This document shows, piece by piece, positions 10,925 through 23,441 of a stretch of DNA of 64,000 nt. The notes beneath the pieces were generated by a model. The model was not told the origin of the DNA. It saw only the letters and a list, made by a program, of their open reading frames with translations, and did not search any database. The position numbers were made by a program, and so were the translations under genes. The stretch is taken from assembly GCF_029962835.1 (NCBI RefSeq), contig NC_080586.1:64054001-64118000 (forward strand), read 5' to 3'. This stretch comes from Magnolia sinica (lineage: Eukaryota > Streptophyta > Magnoliopsida > Magnoliales > Magnoliaceae). Within the stretch, counting starts at the first letter, position 1, and every line of letters begins with the position of its first letter.

Positions 10925-12420
10925 ACCCCACCTTGAGTGGTGTGTGCACAATGCACAAGTGCACTGGCTGTGCACTAGAATTCCAGAACGGGTCAGTGCA
11001 CGTTGACCCATCTCCTTCCGCGTAAAAACACCATGGCTGGACGCTATCCGGCCGGTTTCACTCAGTGGACCCCACCCATCTCCCATATTGGTGATATGGG
11101 CTGTCCATTCACTCCAGAGGGGGGTCACGACCCTCGTCATGGTGTCCTTTTAGCCCCATATACACGTATACATGTGGATCTCTAGAAAACGTAAAATGGA
11201 TGATGAAGTGATTTAATACATTGGACCACACCAAAACTCGACTAAAACCACTCCTTTCCAACTGAAATTTCACCAGGAATTCAACGAACAGGGTGGATTT
11301 CACCAAAAACATCACTGTAGGGCCCACCGAATACGTCAGCGTAATAACTTTCTAAAAACGGATGTCCGGACACATTTAGGATTGCGGGGAGTTGTGGCCC
11401 ACCATCCTTGATAGGTTGGATGATCTGAACCGTTCAGAGGAATCCCAAGCCAAAAAAAAAAGACCAAAGCCAGGAGAAAAACTAAGTTTTTGACGTTTCC
11501 TATGGCCAAAAATTGTATCCAAACGTTGGTCACTTTGTAGTTTTGCAGTTTTCGCTGCGTAAATTCCACAGGCTAGCAACAAACTCTCCAGTCTATAAAA
11601 GAGAGAGAGAGAAGGACGTGGGAAGACCATCTCTGGACATGGAAGAGAAGGGAGAAAGTGAGAAAGCATGGGCCGGCCATGGACAACCTTGGGTTTAATC
11701 TTTACTAGTCATTATTTCTATTTTTTCTTTCCTTTAAGTTTAGACGATCATGGTTATAGCTAGCTAAGCCTCTTAGCTAGGGCTAAGAGGTGAAGCCTGT
11801 AGCGTGATGGGGTGTTTTCTACGACTTTAATTCATGTTTAGGAACTCTCTTTGATTATAGTTTAATTATATGGAATATTCATAGTTTTTAATGGTTTATT
11901 GTGACTTAAATTACAATAGATCTACGATATCTTTAAGTATTTTCCATGCATGTATGGAGGTTATAGTCGTATGAACCCTGTTGTTCACCATCGTCTCATG
12001 GGCATGGTTAGATGATGGAACCTTGCCTTACATTCATAACTCTCTTAGATTGGATGTGGATTAGTTAAATTCTGTTGTTTACTTTGTCTCATGGGCATGA
12101 TTTTGTGATGAAATCAAGTCTAATTCTCATACCTCTCATCTCTTGAAAACTGGATCAAAGGAAGTTCAGATTTGATTTTTATGGCTATATCCTCCGACTG
12201 GATGAAGATGGGACTCTAAGTCCAATTGTGTTCTTGAATCAAGCGTAGATCTCCTTGAATTTTACAAAATTTAGTCTAATATTTCACCATTGTTTCTCTT
12301 AAAATTCCATGATTTACATTATATCTTTGCCTAGTTCTAGTTCAAGTTACTTTCAAATTGCGTACAAGTTTCAGTCCATGTGGATTTGACCTCGGTCTTA
12401 CCGAGATTATTACTACATCA
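10925..12420 (+). repeat. LTR fragment related to the solo LTR at 33215-35350
   Basis: The stretch holds a TATA box (11594-11600) followed by a GA-rich leader, a phrase with TTAGCTAGGGCTAAGAGGTGAAGCC-like content, CATGGGCATGG segments, and a terminal part (GTGGATTTGACC, CGAGATTATTACTACATCA) resembling the end of the LTR at 33215-35350 (TTAGCTAGGGCTGAGATGAAGCC, GGGAACGATCTCG, ACATCA). I read it as a diverged copy of the same LTR family, 3' end at 12420, with its 5' start cut off by the copia insertion or outside the window. It has no coding content. Confidence 0.5.
10953..10972. repeat. Right copy of the 20-bp direct repeat
   Basis: Identical to bases 1-20 at the window start. It lies inside the flanking LTR fragment and is not adjacent to the copia terminus. 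Confidence 0.75.
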
Positions 12421-13430
12421 CAACCCTATACTTAGGGGTGAACACTTACTTCCCAATATGTAATCTAACCAATCAAAACCATCTAATGATGAACTACACC
12501 ATCTAGACTATGGAATTTTAATATAGAATATGGAACTTCCTATCAAGAAATCTAAACCATTCATCATTTGAACCATCTAAGTATATATATATATATTTAA
12601 GGGACGATATTCCAAATACAAATCTCCCTCATATGCAAAATATTTCATATATGAATAAGGATAATAATGTGATCTTAGCGTGAGACTTACATATGTGAGT
12701 GGGCTAGAACTTATAGTGTTGACATTGAATTTGGCTTTAAATCTAGCATTGAATTTGGCATTGAATTCTTCTTTTGTAGTAAGGATTCTTAGGATTCGTA
12801 TTTATCATACGTGTAAAGAGTTAGAGACAGTGAACATAGTATAAAAAAAAATAGAAAAACAAAACCCAATAGTGTCAGTAGCTATTCCACCACTGGTCCT
12901 TTAAAAAAAATTAAAAAAAAAAAGTCACATGTGTACAAAAGAAAAACTTAATGTAAAGTAGTAGTGTAAGGGGGAGGGGGTAATGATGTATGCATGCTGG
13001 AACCTTCAATAAGTGAAGAACTCCTTGTATAACAAAGAAAATAGAAACACACATGTATCAAAAAGTTATAGCTATATGAAAAATAGTATAAGAGAGCTTC
13101 AAGCGTGAGTTGTAAAGCATAAGAGTATGGTGTACACGTTGGGGTCCAGTGCATATGCGTTATGGAATTAAAATGTGGGTCCAACATGTAAGTGCATTGT
13201 TTGTCAATTAGCGTGAATTGCGAGTCATCAAGTCTAGAGAGCCCCATGAAATATTGAAGATTGAAGTCTCGAATATCATCAGCATTCAAAGCATTGAAGA
13301 AACGAGAAAAATCATGAAGTGCCTTCACCTCTTCAAAACCTATGTCTATATAAGTCACAAAATCATGCCTCTCTAGCTAGCCCCAACTCAATAGAAATAA
13401 CTATTCCATTGTTAGCTAAACAGATAATCT
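12421..13430. other. AT-rich intergenic stretch without recognisable content
   Basis: I see no gene here. A 136-codon open frame at 12948-13358 has no recognisable motif and biased, repeat-like composition. Short TA and A runs (12582-12596, 12840-12925) are present. Confidence 0.6.
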
Positions 13431-14945
13431 TGGGAAGAAATCAAATTGAATAAAAAACTTCAAAATATAATCTAATTCGATCCCATTGAGCAATCCTCGA
13501 GGGGTCTTCAGTGGCATCAAGTATGTGTATCAAATATGTCCATCGAATTTTGAAAAATATATTTAATTTTATTGATGACATTGAGGGATCTTCGATGACA
13601 TCGAAGGGTCACCTCGATGACATCAAAGATCACTCGATGACTTCATATAGAAAAGTATAAACTGTCCAACAACTTCTCATATGGAATTCAGATTTTCATG
13701 ATGCCATTGAAGGGAGCCTTGATGCCATCGAACTAACAAATTTCTGTAGGTTTTTTTTTTCCTTACTGTTGTAAATTCCTCTATTTAACCCAAAGAGGAT
13801 TTTCTTTGCAATGTAGTGAGAAATACATAAAGCCTTGAGAGAGTGTTATTCCCTTTCTAAAATCCCTCATCTCAAGCTCTTTCCTTTATGGAGTTCATTG
13901 TTCAAGCATTTTAATCAAGCACATTTATTGAGCATTCAAAGCTCAAATTGAAACATAAACTTCAACATTTATTCACTTGCTAAAATCCCTCATCCAAAGC
14001 TCTTTCCTTCATTGAGTTCATTGTTCAATCTTTTTAATTAAGCATATTTATTGAGCATTTAAAGCTCGAATTGAAACATGAACTCCAACGTTCATTGATG
14101 CCCTAACCTTGATCTTTAATGGAAAATCTTTGGTGTTAAAGGGCACTGAATGCTAGTATTTAAGTATCCTAACTTGTACCCCAAAGATCCCTTACCTTTA
14201 AGTTAGGTTCTTCTACCCTTCTCCCTCACCTTGTTACTACAAAGGCACATTCACTTCAAGGTTTCTATTTAAGGGAACTGAAGAAGAAGCTTTCATGATA
14301 GAGGAAGCTCTTCAACCGGGGGCGTTCATGAGGGCTCATTTACTTTGAGTAAGAAAGTTATTTATGAGTTCATTTGTTTGGAAACCGATTTTTGTGTAGA
14401 GTTAGGTTTCAAATTTTGATAAACCAAACTCGCCAAGTCCTTGTGTATGACTCTGATGGGAGCATACATGTGTTGTCCTTATGTAGGACATTGTTGAGTT
14501 TGAGTTCCAATCTCACTAGGACCTTGTGTAGGCCATTAACATAAGCAAAATGTGTAGACCTTGTGTATGGTGTAAAGGTTTATGGTAAACCTGATTTAAA
14601 ACCATTGTGATAGTGAAATCTGGTACACTATAGGAGAGAGTGAGTCAGTCGAGAGTGGAGTAGGCATGCAACTAAAACATTATATGTAGTGTGTAATGGG
14701 TTGAATGAATCTTGGCTATTATTGGTTTCATTTTTACTGAATGTTCATGAATGCACATCCTTAATGTAGCTAACATATTTGATGAATTGCACACATGATG
14801 ATTCACTATACTCATGTTTTAGAATTGAGTTAAATTGGTATATCTATTCTTGTGTGATTGATTGAGGGATTGGAAGTGGACCTTAGCAATTTAATTTAGA
14901 AAATTTTAAAAGGTCCTATTAATCCCCCCCCCCCCCCCCCCCTCG
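13430..14945 (+). repeat. Relic SIRE-type LTR, plus sense
   Basis: The right end reads GGTCCTATTAATCC followed by 19 C and TCGGACTTAG. This is the reverse complement of the GTCCTAGAGGGGGTGAATAGG motif that closes SIRE LTRs, as at 8896-8916. Inside are a quasi-palindrome cluster (13495-13740, TCGATGACATCGAAG type) and blocks resembling the U5 side of such LTRs (ACTATAGGAGAGAGTGAGTC, CCTTGTGTAGGACATTG). No primer-binding site or coding region follows, so it is a solo or badly eroded LTR. The left border is approximate. Confidence 0.55.
14924..14942. repeat. Poly-C tract of 19 bases
   Basis: An uninterrupted run of 19 C sits exactly where the SIRE LTR end motif has 5-6 C. It looks like slippage expansion of that motif. 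Sequencing error in the length is possible. Confidence 0.85.
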
Positions 14946-16110
14946 GACTTAGCCTTACTTTTTAGCTCCTATCGTTACGGCTATTTAACTTAGACCGCAG
15001 TTTCATAGTGTATAACTTGAGCGTGGGTATAACCTTCGATTTGTAGGACCTATAGAGAGAGAGTGAGTGAGAAAGAGAGAGAGGGTAGTCAGTGTGTGTG
15101 CATGGTGTAGAGGTGCAAGTCAGACGAGTCGTTGTGCACATCGAGTGTGTATATTGAATACACATTGCGTAAGGTTTGGTTCAGCACTCTAGATCAGGTT
15201 AGTGATCTAGTCTTCTTGTTTGAATAGTTTTTCTTTATTTTTCTATTTTTTATTATTATTTTGTTTATTTACTTACTATTACTTTAGTTATGTTATTTTT
15301 CTAAAATTTTAATGTCTAAAAATTAATCCACAAATCAAATTAATTAATTAAACTATTTTTTCAGTTAAGATCTAACTTAGGTTTTTAAATATATAATAGG
15401 GAGTTTATTCATTATTTAAATTTTTTAAATATTAAAAATATTATAAGTTAAAACTAAAAATTTAAATTATTAATTTAGGACTTAATTGCCTATGTAATTA
15501 TTAGGCGTAAATTCCTAAATTTTAATAATCAAACTTAGAATATATAGGACAAGCCCACTATTATTTTAAAAAAGTTTCTTAATTTTTGCTCTATTTAATT
15601 TTAGAATTTTAATTATTAAAATATGTACAAGTATTTTTAAAATTATTAATTGATAGTAAATCAATATTAATTTCATATAAATCAATATTAATTTCATATA
15701 AATTAAAGGATTATTTCTAAATTCTTAATTAATTGTTATTATTTTCTCCCATTTTTAAATTTAGAAATTTGAGTTTATTTAATTTTTTAAATCACTAGAT
15801 ATTCCTAAAATTATTTTTATCTTATTTTATTTTAAATTTAGAAGATTAAATAATTTAATAATATTAAAAATATAGTTTATGTTAATTATTTATAATTATT
15901 GTTAAATTTAAGAATTCTCATTAATTATTCAACCTTATATGAAATTCTATGCATTCTCGTAAAAATAGTGATAAATGTGCGATGTTTGAATTTTTAATCA
16001 TGATAGAAAACCTGTTTAATATTCTGGTTTAAATTGATGAATATGAGATAACGGTTCATAACATGCACATGTTTATTTTTAATTGTGCTTTAAGATTTGC
16101 ATGAAGGTGC
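14946..16110. other. Very AT-rich stretch without genes
   Basis: After a short GA/GT-rich patch (15055-15105) the sequence becomes strongly AT-rich (15230-15950). It includes a 20-bp direct repeat (ATCAATATTAATTTCATATA) in two copies at about 15659-15699. No coding or RNA gene is seen. Confidence 0.7.
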
Positions 16111-16119
16111 ACTATTGTA

Positions 16120-16712
16120 AGGATGCCCCTAAGGAATAGTTTGGGATGTTGTATTAGAGTGGATTAGAAGGGATGGAATTAGATTTAAGGTAATGAGAGG
16201 ACTGTCAGGGGTTGTCTAGGATTTCCAGTGGATTGGAAGAGCCTGGGATGATCTAAGTTTTCTATTTGGATGGGTGATGGGATTCGGCCCTCCTTCAGCT
16301 GTAAACTCATGGGAGTGTTTGGAAATGCAAAGTATATTGCAATACATCATGCATTTTTCAACAATGGGTGTCCTTAGCATCGCTGCTTCCTATGGTGTGG
16401 TCCACTGCAACCATTGTTTTGGTCTAATTCTCTATACTGAATGGACCTTACGTACGGATGGTATGGATCAAAGTTATACATCACGGAGGGCTGCCTATGG
16501 TCCCACCCCGTATCCCACGCTATATCGAGGGATGGGTGAAGTTTGAATGAGGGATTTCATAAATCCCTTGGGAGGTCGGTATAGTTTATGAGGCATTCTA
16601 TGCTGAAGTAACATCCATCCATCCAAACAGACTGTTGGATGGAAATCAAGATTAAATCATACTTAATACCATCAAGTTTCGTCCACTACGTTGGGCCAAA
16701 CACGCCCTAAAA
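16120..16712. mobile_element. Possible MITE-like insertion
   Basis: The ends carry related inverted phrases: GCCCCTAAGGAATAGTTTGG on the left and CCAAACACGCCCTAA on the right. Ends of the GGGCGTGTTTGG type are common in plant MITEs. The interior has no transposase. A 90-codon frame at 16274-16546 is not convincing. The borders and target duplication are not clear. Confidence 0.3.
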
Positions 16713-17088
16713 GTCTTGAGCAGGTAGGGTGATTATGTCTCTTGAGTGAAAATTCCTAAAGCCAGTAAGTAGGTTGATTGTGTCCCTTAAGTGGAGGTTC
16801 ATAAAGCCAACAAGTAAAGTGATTGTATCTTTTAGGTGAAAGACTCTAGAAATCATTGGATCCTTTAGAGTCTCCCCTATATATGGCATAAAAGTGTAAC
16901 TGTGCATGTGGACATACGTTACTGGCCTATTTAGACTATAAGATTAAATGTTATGGAATTGCATTAAATAGAATTAACACCATTATTGCATAATAATTAC
17001 ATGTCTGGAAATACTATAGTATTTTGATCGTCTAATCACAAGTTTAGGATCAAATTCTTCCCTTGGTAAATACGTTGTATTAAGTGAA

Positions 17089-17400
17089 GCCTCCATTTGG
17101 TGGACTATGGAATTGTAATCAACGGACTACATTTCACAACTGATGCCGATCATGTATACACATATGCAACTTGCATGTCATGTGGATTAAACACATGCAT
17201 TAATGTGAGGCCCACGGATGTAGTGGATTTCAAAATCCACTAGAAATTTTGCAATATCTATTATTAGCTCTTAATGATATGATATTGGGATTAATCCAAT
17301 CCTCCCTATCATTTTCAAATACTTGATGAAATTTGCATGGGATCAAAGACAATTCTATACCACCCAATCTCACTTAATATCACGCATCAAATAGGCCCCA
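17089..17400. mobile_element. Possible MITE with GGCCTATTTGATG-type ends
   Basis: The left end GCCTCCATTTGGTG and the reverse complement of the right end (GGGGCCTATTTGATG) match as imperfect terminal inverted repeats ~310 bp apart. No coding content. I could not fix a clean target duplication. Confidence 0.4.
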
Positions 17401-17930
17401 AAGATACAAGCAAAATAGTAGTCTAAGCACATAATATATGAATGAGTTTCTCACCACGAGGTACTGGTGCATGGACGTTAATGTGATGTGCTCATCTACT
17501 GTGTATAAAATTATACAAGATGATATATTTTTTAAATTTTTTTTTATGATAATTCATGAAAAACATTGCATCCATAAAATTTTTACAATTTCGGTACTTT
17601 AATTCATGTTACTTAAATCTTTAAAATTTAATTCATATATTTCATTTATTATATATTTGAGATAATTTGAAATTTTTTATTTTAGATAAGGTGGTGATGC
17701 CATTGAGCGAGTAAGCTCACCCCATTTTAGATAATATTTCAGGTGCAAAGTTAGAGTACTATGAGCAGGCGGGCCTTTATTATTAGATTTTCTCTCATTG
17801 ATTAGGACAATTCAAAAAAAATTTAACTCATGGTGTAATTGAACAATTAATTAAGAAGTGGTTAAAATTGCGCGTGGTCGGCCCACGAGCTATGTGTGGA
17901 AGCTTGGTGGAGTTAATGAATGATGGCTTT

Positions 17931-19100
17931 GTCCTATAGGGGGTGACTATGACTAAATAAAACGTTTACCTTTCTAAAATACAATTACCTACTTAAATTA
18001 ATATGGAAATGAAACTAAGTGAGACAATTAACTCTAGGGCTTCCAAGCCATTAGAGGGTCCGATCACTAGACTACAGATGATATGGTAATAAAACAACTA
18101 GCCTATAAATATGATAGTGTATATGTGTGTGTGAGATGTAGTACCTATCAACTCTTAGCATTCATCTAATCATGTATACATATAATTAAACATTCATCAC
18201 AAAAGCATAATTAAACAAGTGCTCAAATACAATCTTAAACATAAGAATGTATAGTGATTCGATTTCCCTACTCCATTCTCGATGGACGCACTCAACTCAT
18301 GAGTGTACCAGATTTCACTTTCAGAGGTTTAAAATTAAGTTCACCTCTAACCTTTACAATCCTACACAATGACCAACTCCCGCAAGAGACTTTCTGTGGT
18401 TTTCTATAGGCTCGCCACAAACCTCGGTCCTACAAGAACCCAATGACGTGAACTCGGGTTTCTAAAATACCAAAATTCATTGTTTCTACAAAGATTTAGT
18501 TGCTAGATTTATAGGAAAAATGCTTTAATTAATCTATAACAGCTAGTCTTCAGTTACACCGAGTGGACCTTCAGTCACACCGAAGTATGTTCGGTCGCAT
18601 TGAATTTGGAGTTCAGTCAAACTGAATTAGATAGGAGAGATATTAGATAGATTTGGGGCCTTTCGGTCGCACTGAACATGGTCTTCAGTGGGACCAAAGT
18701 TGATACTCGATTATAGTCGAATTACTCAAAATTCTACCTCAACTCATTGTCCTATTTTATCCATTTTTTGTTGGACCAAAGGTGGACTTAATGAGACCAA
18801 AAGTTACTAAAATTGTGCAGAGCAACATAAGACATCTAAAAATACTCTAAGGATGGTCAATTTAGGCTCCTATGACTTAAGGGATGATCAATAAAGGGCT
18901 TACTTATTGGGTTTAGGATCATCTAAAGGTTTAGGTTGTTTTGGGTCAAGGGTTAGGGTCACCAAAGCACCGCATTTACATGTTTTTTGCTCCTTGATAC
19001 TCCACCTTCACTTGTGTCTTTGGTCTTCAACTTCCAATGGCTCAACCAACTACATGACACAAGGACTCACGTGATTAATAATTAGGGTGCATAAAACAGT
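17931..19100 (-). repeat. Relic SIRE-type LTR, minus sense
   Basis: It starts with GTCCTATAGGGGGTGACTA followed by an AAATAAAACG block, matching the outer end of the copia LTR (8896-8940). Next come ATAGTGATTCG and CTCCCGCAAGAG phrases typical of SIRE U5 regions, then a cluster of quasi-palindromes (18548-18720, TTCAGTCACACCGAA and TTCGGTCGCACTGAA types). It lies in the same orientation as the copia element and opposite to the relic at 13430-14945. No internal region is attached. The right border is approximate. Confidence 0.6.
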
Positions 19101-21457
19101 GCACTAATAATGGTGACTTAAGTAGTAAATGATGTGGATTGAATGTATGTTTAGTTAAATTTAATATAAATATGATTTTATAGTGATTATTTACTTAGTT
19201 TTATATGGATGTTATTCAAGTTCAATGAACATATATGATGTGATGAAAAATTGACAAATATAGATCATATTCTTGGTCTTAAGTAAACCTATTCGGGTAC
19301 CCATATTTTGAGGCATGGATCTAATAACATTGGGGCATGTGATAAAGCTTATATTTGGAAGGTCCCAATGCATGTTGTAAGGCCCTCTCCTTTGCTAGGA
19401 GTCCTAGCACATAACGTAGGGTCCTCCTAGCGAGGGGTGAAATGTTCGGAAGTGAGGTGCACCTGAAGTTCCTATCTTCTTTGAACTATTAGAGGTGATC
19501 TCATCCACCTCCTCATTACCAGACTCGTCACTATTTTGTTGAAGTTTATAATGTGGCATATATACTTGATCTATTGGATGATGAGTTGACTAACTGTGAG
19601 TCTTTTGGATGAGTATGGGATGTTAATTGCCTTTGCAATAAAGGCAATACATGGATTCAACCAACCAAGTAATCACCTCATACATATCCTATATGTGTTG
19701 TTAGTTTTCTTATTGAAAAGCCTCAAACTTCACCTGGAATAATGATTGATTTTTCAAAACATTGCCCGTAAGATTCTCATGCATATCCTATATGTGTTGG
19801 GTATGTGAATAAGGAGAAGAGTCACATTTACTTTTCAAGTATAGCCTTTGAGTTTACAAGAAAAGAAAAAATTTCTAACAACAAGAAATAAAAATTGATG
19901 TTATTGAATGAAGAGTTATTTCCAACATATTTAATAGGCTTTTAAAATCAAAAGTAACTCCAGAACCTAATTTGACTAAAAGTAAGAAACGTTTTTTGAG
20001 ATAGTAAAAATTATTAAAAATAGTTAAAAGACATCTAATCCTCCTAAAACTCATAAACAACCCTTAAATGACCAAACGAAGTCTCTTGATCATAACTAGA
20101 CTCTTAAAACCTTAAAAATAGTAAAAACCAAAACTTATTAAAAATAGTAAGTTTCAACTTAAAAACCTAAACTTACTAAAAATAGTAAGTTTCAACTTAA
20201 AAACCTAATTTGACTATTAAATTGATTAAATTTTACAAATCTATTTGGGGACAAATAATCTTGAGTTAGTTAAGGTGTAATGCTCATTAGGGGATAAATA
20301 ATTTTGAGTCAATTAAGGTGCAGTGCTCATCACTAGTTATACATATGAAATGGATAACTAGTTGCAAAGTTATAACCATTGGAAGCTATAGTGTGCATTT
20401 AGGCCGGTTTTACCCAATTGGTGTTGTTCTAGCCCAAAATTGTTCAATCCTAGACATTCATTAAGTTGTCTTCAATCCATCCTACATCACTGAGAAAGAT
20501 GGGTGCCCACCACTCTCTAAGTGTTGCAGATTATTATAGGAGTCTAGCCCTCTTTGTGGAGAGAGGATTTCGATTCATAAAGAAGAAGGGTAGCTTCATA
20601 TATAAATTTCTTAAAGCCTTTATTTGATTAATCTGTAAGCTAAATTTATTATTTTTTTACACTCTAAAATTATATAATTCTATAAAAAGAAGAGATACTG
20701 CCAAAAATGAAATAAAATCCAAAACAACCCTTGAATGACTAATTCAAGTTCTTTACAACAGTTTTATTTTGTAGGGATCAAGTTGCAAGAACTTATTCAA
20801 CGATTGAGATGTGAATCTAGCAGTGTTGACTCTTAATTATATTTTTGATGCTTTGATGCTGTTTTTTTTAAAATTTTATTTTAAAGGTGACTTTAAAGAG
20901 GATTGGTGGACAACTAGGATAATGGTCCGAGTTTTTAGAGTTAATAGGGATTCAAATTTCATAAAATTATTCTTGTTTGAAACCTTATCATGTTTTTCAA
21001 AAAAGCATGATATCATGAAAGCTAGATATCAAATAACCAAGTTATGACTTATTTAATGAATGGGTATTAGTTTGGATGAGGATAGCAACAATTAGATATG
21101 TTCTGGACCACTTTTCCTATATTAAATAAGATCTAAATGCAGTGATTTTAATGACATATGAAAGCTTGTTAAATTATCTCTCTAACAAGCTCAAGATCAC
21201 TTAATTTTGACATATAATGAGAGAGACATAGCGAAATACATTAATTCATGCAATACAAGCAACCAAGTTAGGCAATCCAATAACTAGCAAGGTGAAAATG
21301 TAGATTTTAAAGGAGATAGAATTTTCTCATCATCTTATTGTTACACCATGAGTATATATAGATTTTACAACATTTAGTTTCTATAACCATATAGTAAGTT
21401 ATGACACCATATAAGGAGTTATTACAATCGTACAGGGAGTTACTACAACCATACTAA
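19101..21457. other. AT-rich intergenic stretch
   Basis: No gene is recognised. The stretch contains a 38-bp tandem repeat and several direct phrases (GTGCAATGCTCAT type at 20275-20330), but no terminal repeats or coding motifs that I can support. Open frames here are short and unremarkable. Confidence 0.6.
20133..20208. repeat. 38-bp tandem repeat, two copies
   Basis: Bases 20133-20170 and 20171-20208 differ at one position and contain AAAAATAGTAAGTTTCAACT. A partial extra unit precedes them. Simple replication slippage is the likely origin. Confidence 0.85.
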
Positions 21458-22034
21458 TGCAAGGAAGGATGTGATGAGGTCGATCACCATCTTCCTAAAT
21501 CGATAAACACGTTAAATGCACAAGGTACTCTTGAATCCAAAAGAAAATTTTTCTCGAATCTAAAAGAGATAATAAAAGCTTCTAAGAAATTTTATTGATT
21601 GATTGATTGAAGACAAAAATGATTTTAACATCCTTAAATAATCATAAACAAACCCTATAATATAATCAAAGAATCATAATCAAAATAAGAAAGAAATCAT
21701 AGAAAATGTGTTAAACTATGTCATCCGTCAACCTATCGTCAACCTGTCGAAATGACTCAAAATGTTCAGATACTAAAATTGAAAATTTTGTGAATTTTGA
21801 CCTATTGACCCAATCTGTCAACCTGTCAAACAATATTTTGACCTATCAACAGATCTGTCGACATGTCTAAACTAGCAGAAATCAACGAGCAAGCAATCTG
21901 GAATTTCTATCAGGATTTTGACCTGTCGACCAGATTTGTCGACTAATCGAACTACGCTAAATTTTATTGATTTTTCCTTAGGCTTTTTCTGGTCCATGTG
22001 TATTAGGAATGTGCTTGATCCACATCTTATATCA
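21458..22034 (-). repeat. 3' LTR of the degenerate gypsy element
   Basis: It matches 23442-24004 along its length, including quasi-palindromic GACCTGTCGACC-type units (21720-21955) and a TGATTGATTGAT run. It ends ATATCA at 22034. Confidence 0.82.
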
Positions 22035-22599
22035 GACCCATCCACTTCACCAAAAAAAAAAAAAAACTCATATCCTTGAGTTTAGTTCATGATACATGTT
22101 CAACTTCCTTTAGTTCTTCAACGAACTTAGTTCACAATATATATTCAAATTCATGTGCCGACATTTATTAGCCTCTTCCTTATACTTAGTAGTAGACTTC
22201 TTTGATTTCTTATGCATATTGCCATGAATAGTTTCTATCCAAACTGCTATATTCTTCACTACAACACTCATTTCAAGTAGTTTAGGCAATGGAAATAAGT
22301 TGAGTGTAGGTTTAGGAACTCAGGCATACACAACCTCAAATTGGGCCTGGTCAGTAGATTAATTCTTTGTGTTGTTGAAGATAGATTCAACCTGAGAAAA
22401 ATCGATCTCCTACATAAGAGACAATTCATCAAGAAGTTGGTGAGCACAATCATCTTGAACTCCTATAACACATGCTTTACATCTTCTGGATTGTTCACGA
22501 ACTCCACATCCGCTTTCTTTTCTACTAATGCCACATCACTCTCGTCTCCTCAGAGTGTTTGATGAAATCTCATTCGTTTATGAGAGGTTGCTCGTCCAC

Positions 22600-23330
22600 T
22601 TTAAAAGTATTGGGTTGGTTCTTTGTTTCCACCGAGGCCACATATACACCACCGATGAATTCGATGGCCTGTCGCAACTCCCTCTTGACTAGGTCACATC
22701 TCAATGATAAATAATGGGACTTCTCTGCATTACCCATCACCGATCGGCTACCATGTCAATAATTTTGGTATTATTGGAATAATACCTAATTGTAACCACT
22801 AGGGAGGAATAGCACGCATAATAATTGCTTCATTCATGGCCACGTGTAGATTGATGCTTTCATCTGTCTCATCCATGCGAGCTGAAATTGTTCCCACCAA
22901 GATTAAGATTCGCCCTTCTACTTAAAAGCTTAACCCTTTTTCCTTAAGAATCTCCATATAGTCGAAGAATCACTCAACTTTAGAAAGCCAATTGAGGAAA
23001 TCCTCATTTCAAAATTAGTTGTTAAAGCTTGGGAGATCAACTTTCATCCTAAATTCTCAATCCATCTGATCTACCCAATCATCGCCTTGTCCAGGATGTT
23101 AGAGGATTATGTCATCGATTTTCTTATCTCTAGATTGCACATCCTCTGGTATGATTCTGTGATTCACCACTGCATTGTCTTGCGATCAGCATAATTGTGA
23201 ATTCTAGCACTTACCAGAGGTGGATCATCGTCATAAATATGAAGTTTCTCTAAAACCTCTATCATGCGGTTGATGGTAGCTTGCGGCCCTTGAATGACTT
23301 GTTGATTCTCCCATTGCACTGCTATAAAAG
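22600..23330 (-). pseudogene. Ruined gypsy gag
   Basis: Reading leftward on the minus strand, the frame near 23330 gives MTTFIAVQWENQQV and then a TINRMIEVLEKLHIYDDDPP segment. Further on there is a MKVDLPSFNN block and DFLNWLSKVE with FFDYMEI, the gypsy gag signature. Stops and frame changes occur throughout. The usual downstream pol is absent. The product would have been the capsid precursor of the parent element. Confidence 0.6.
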
Positions 23331-23441
23331 TCGTCATTGTTATTAGATAATTCCTTGGAGCATTGTCAATGGAATTGTGCCTGACCCATCGTTATAAGCC
23401 ACACTAGTCCAAAGAAAAATCTCACTCTGATGCCAAATTGA

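Noticed and set aside
12948..13358. 136-codon open frame on the minus strand
   Set aside because: No recognisable domain, its end is low-complexity, and there are no neighbours or promoter signals to support it.
16274..16546. 90-codon open frame
   Set aside because: No motif, repeat-like composition, and it lies within a probable MITE.
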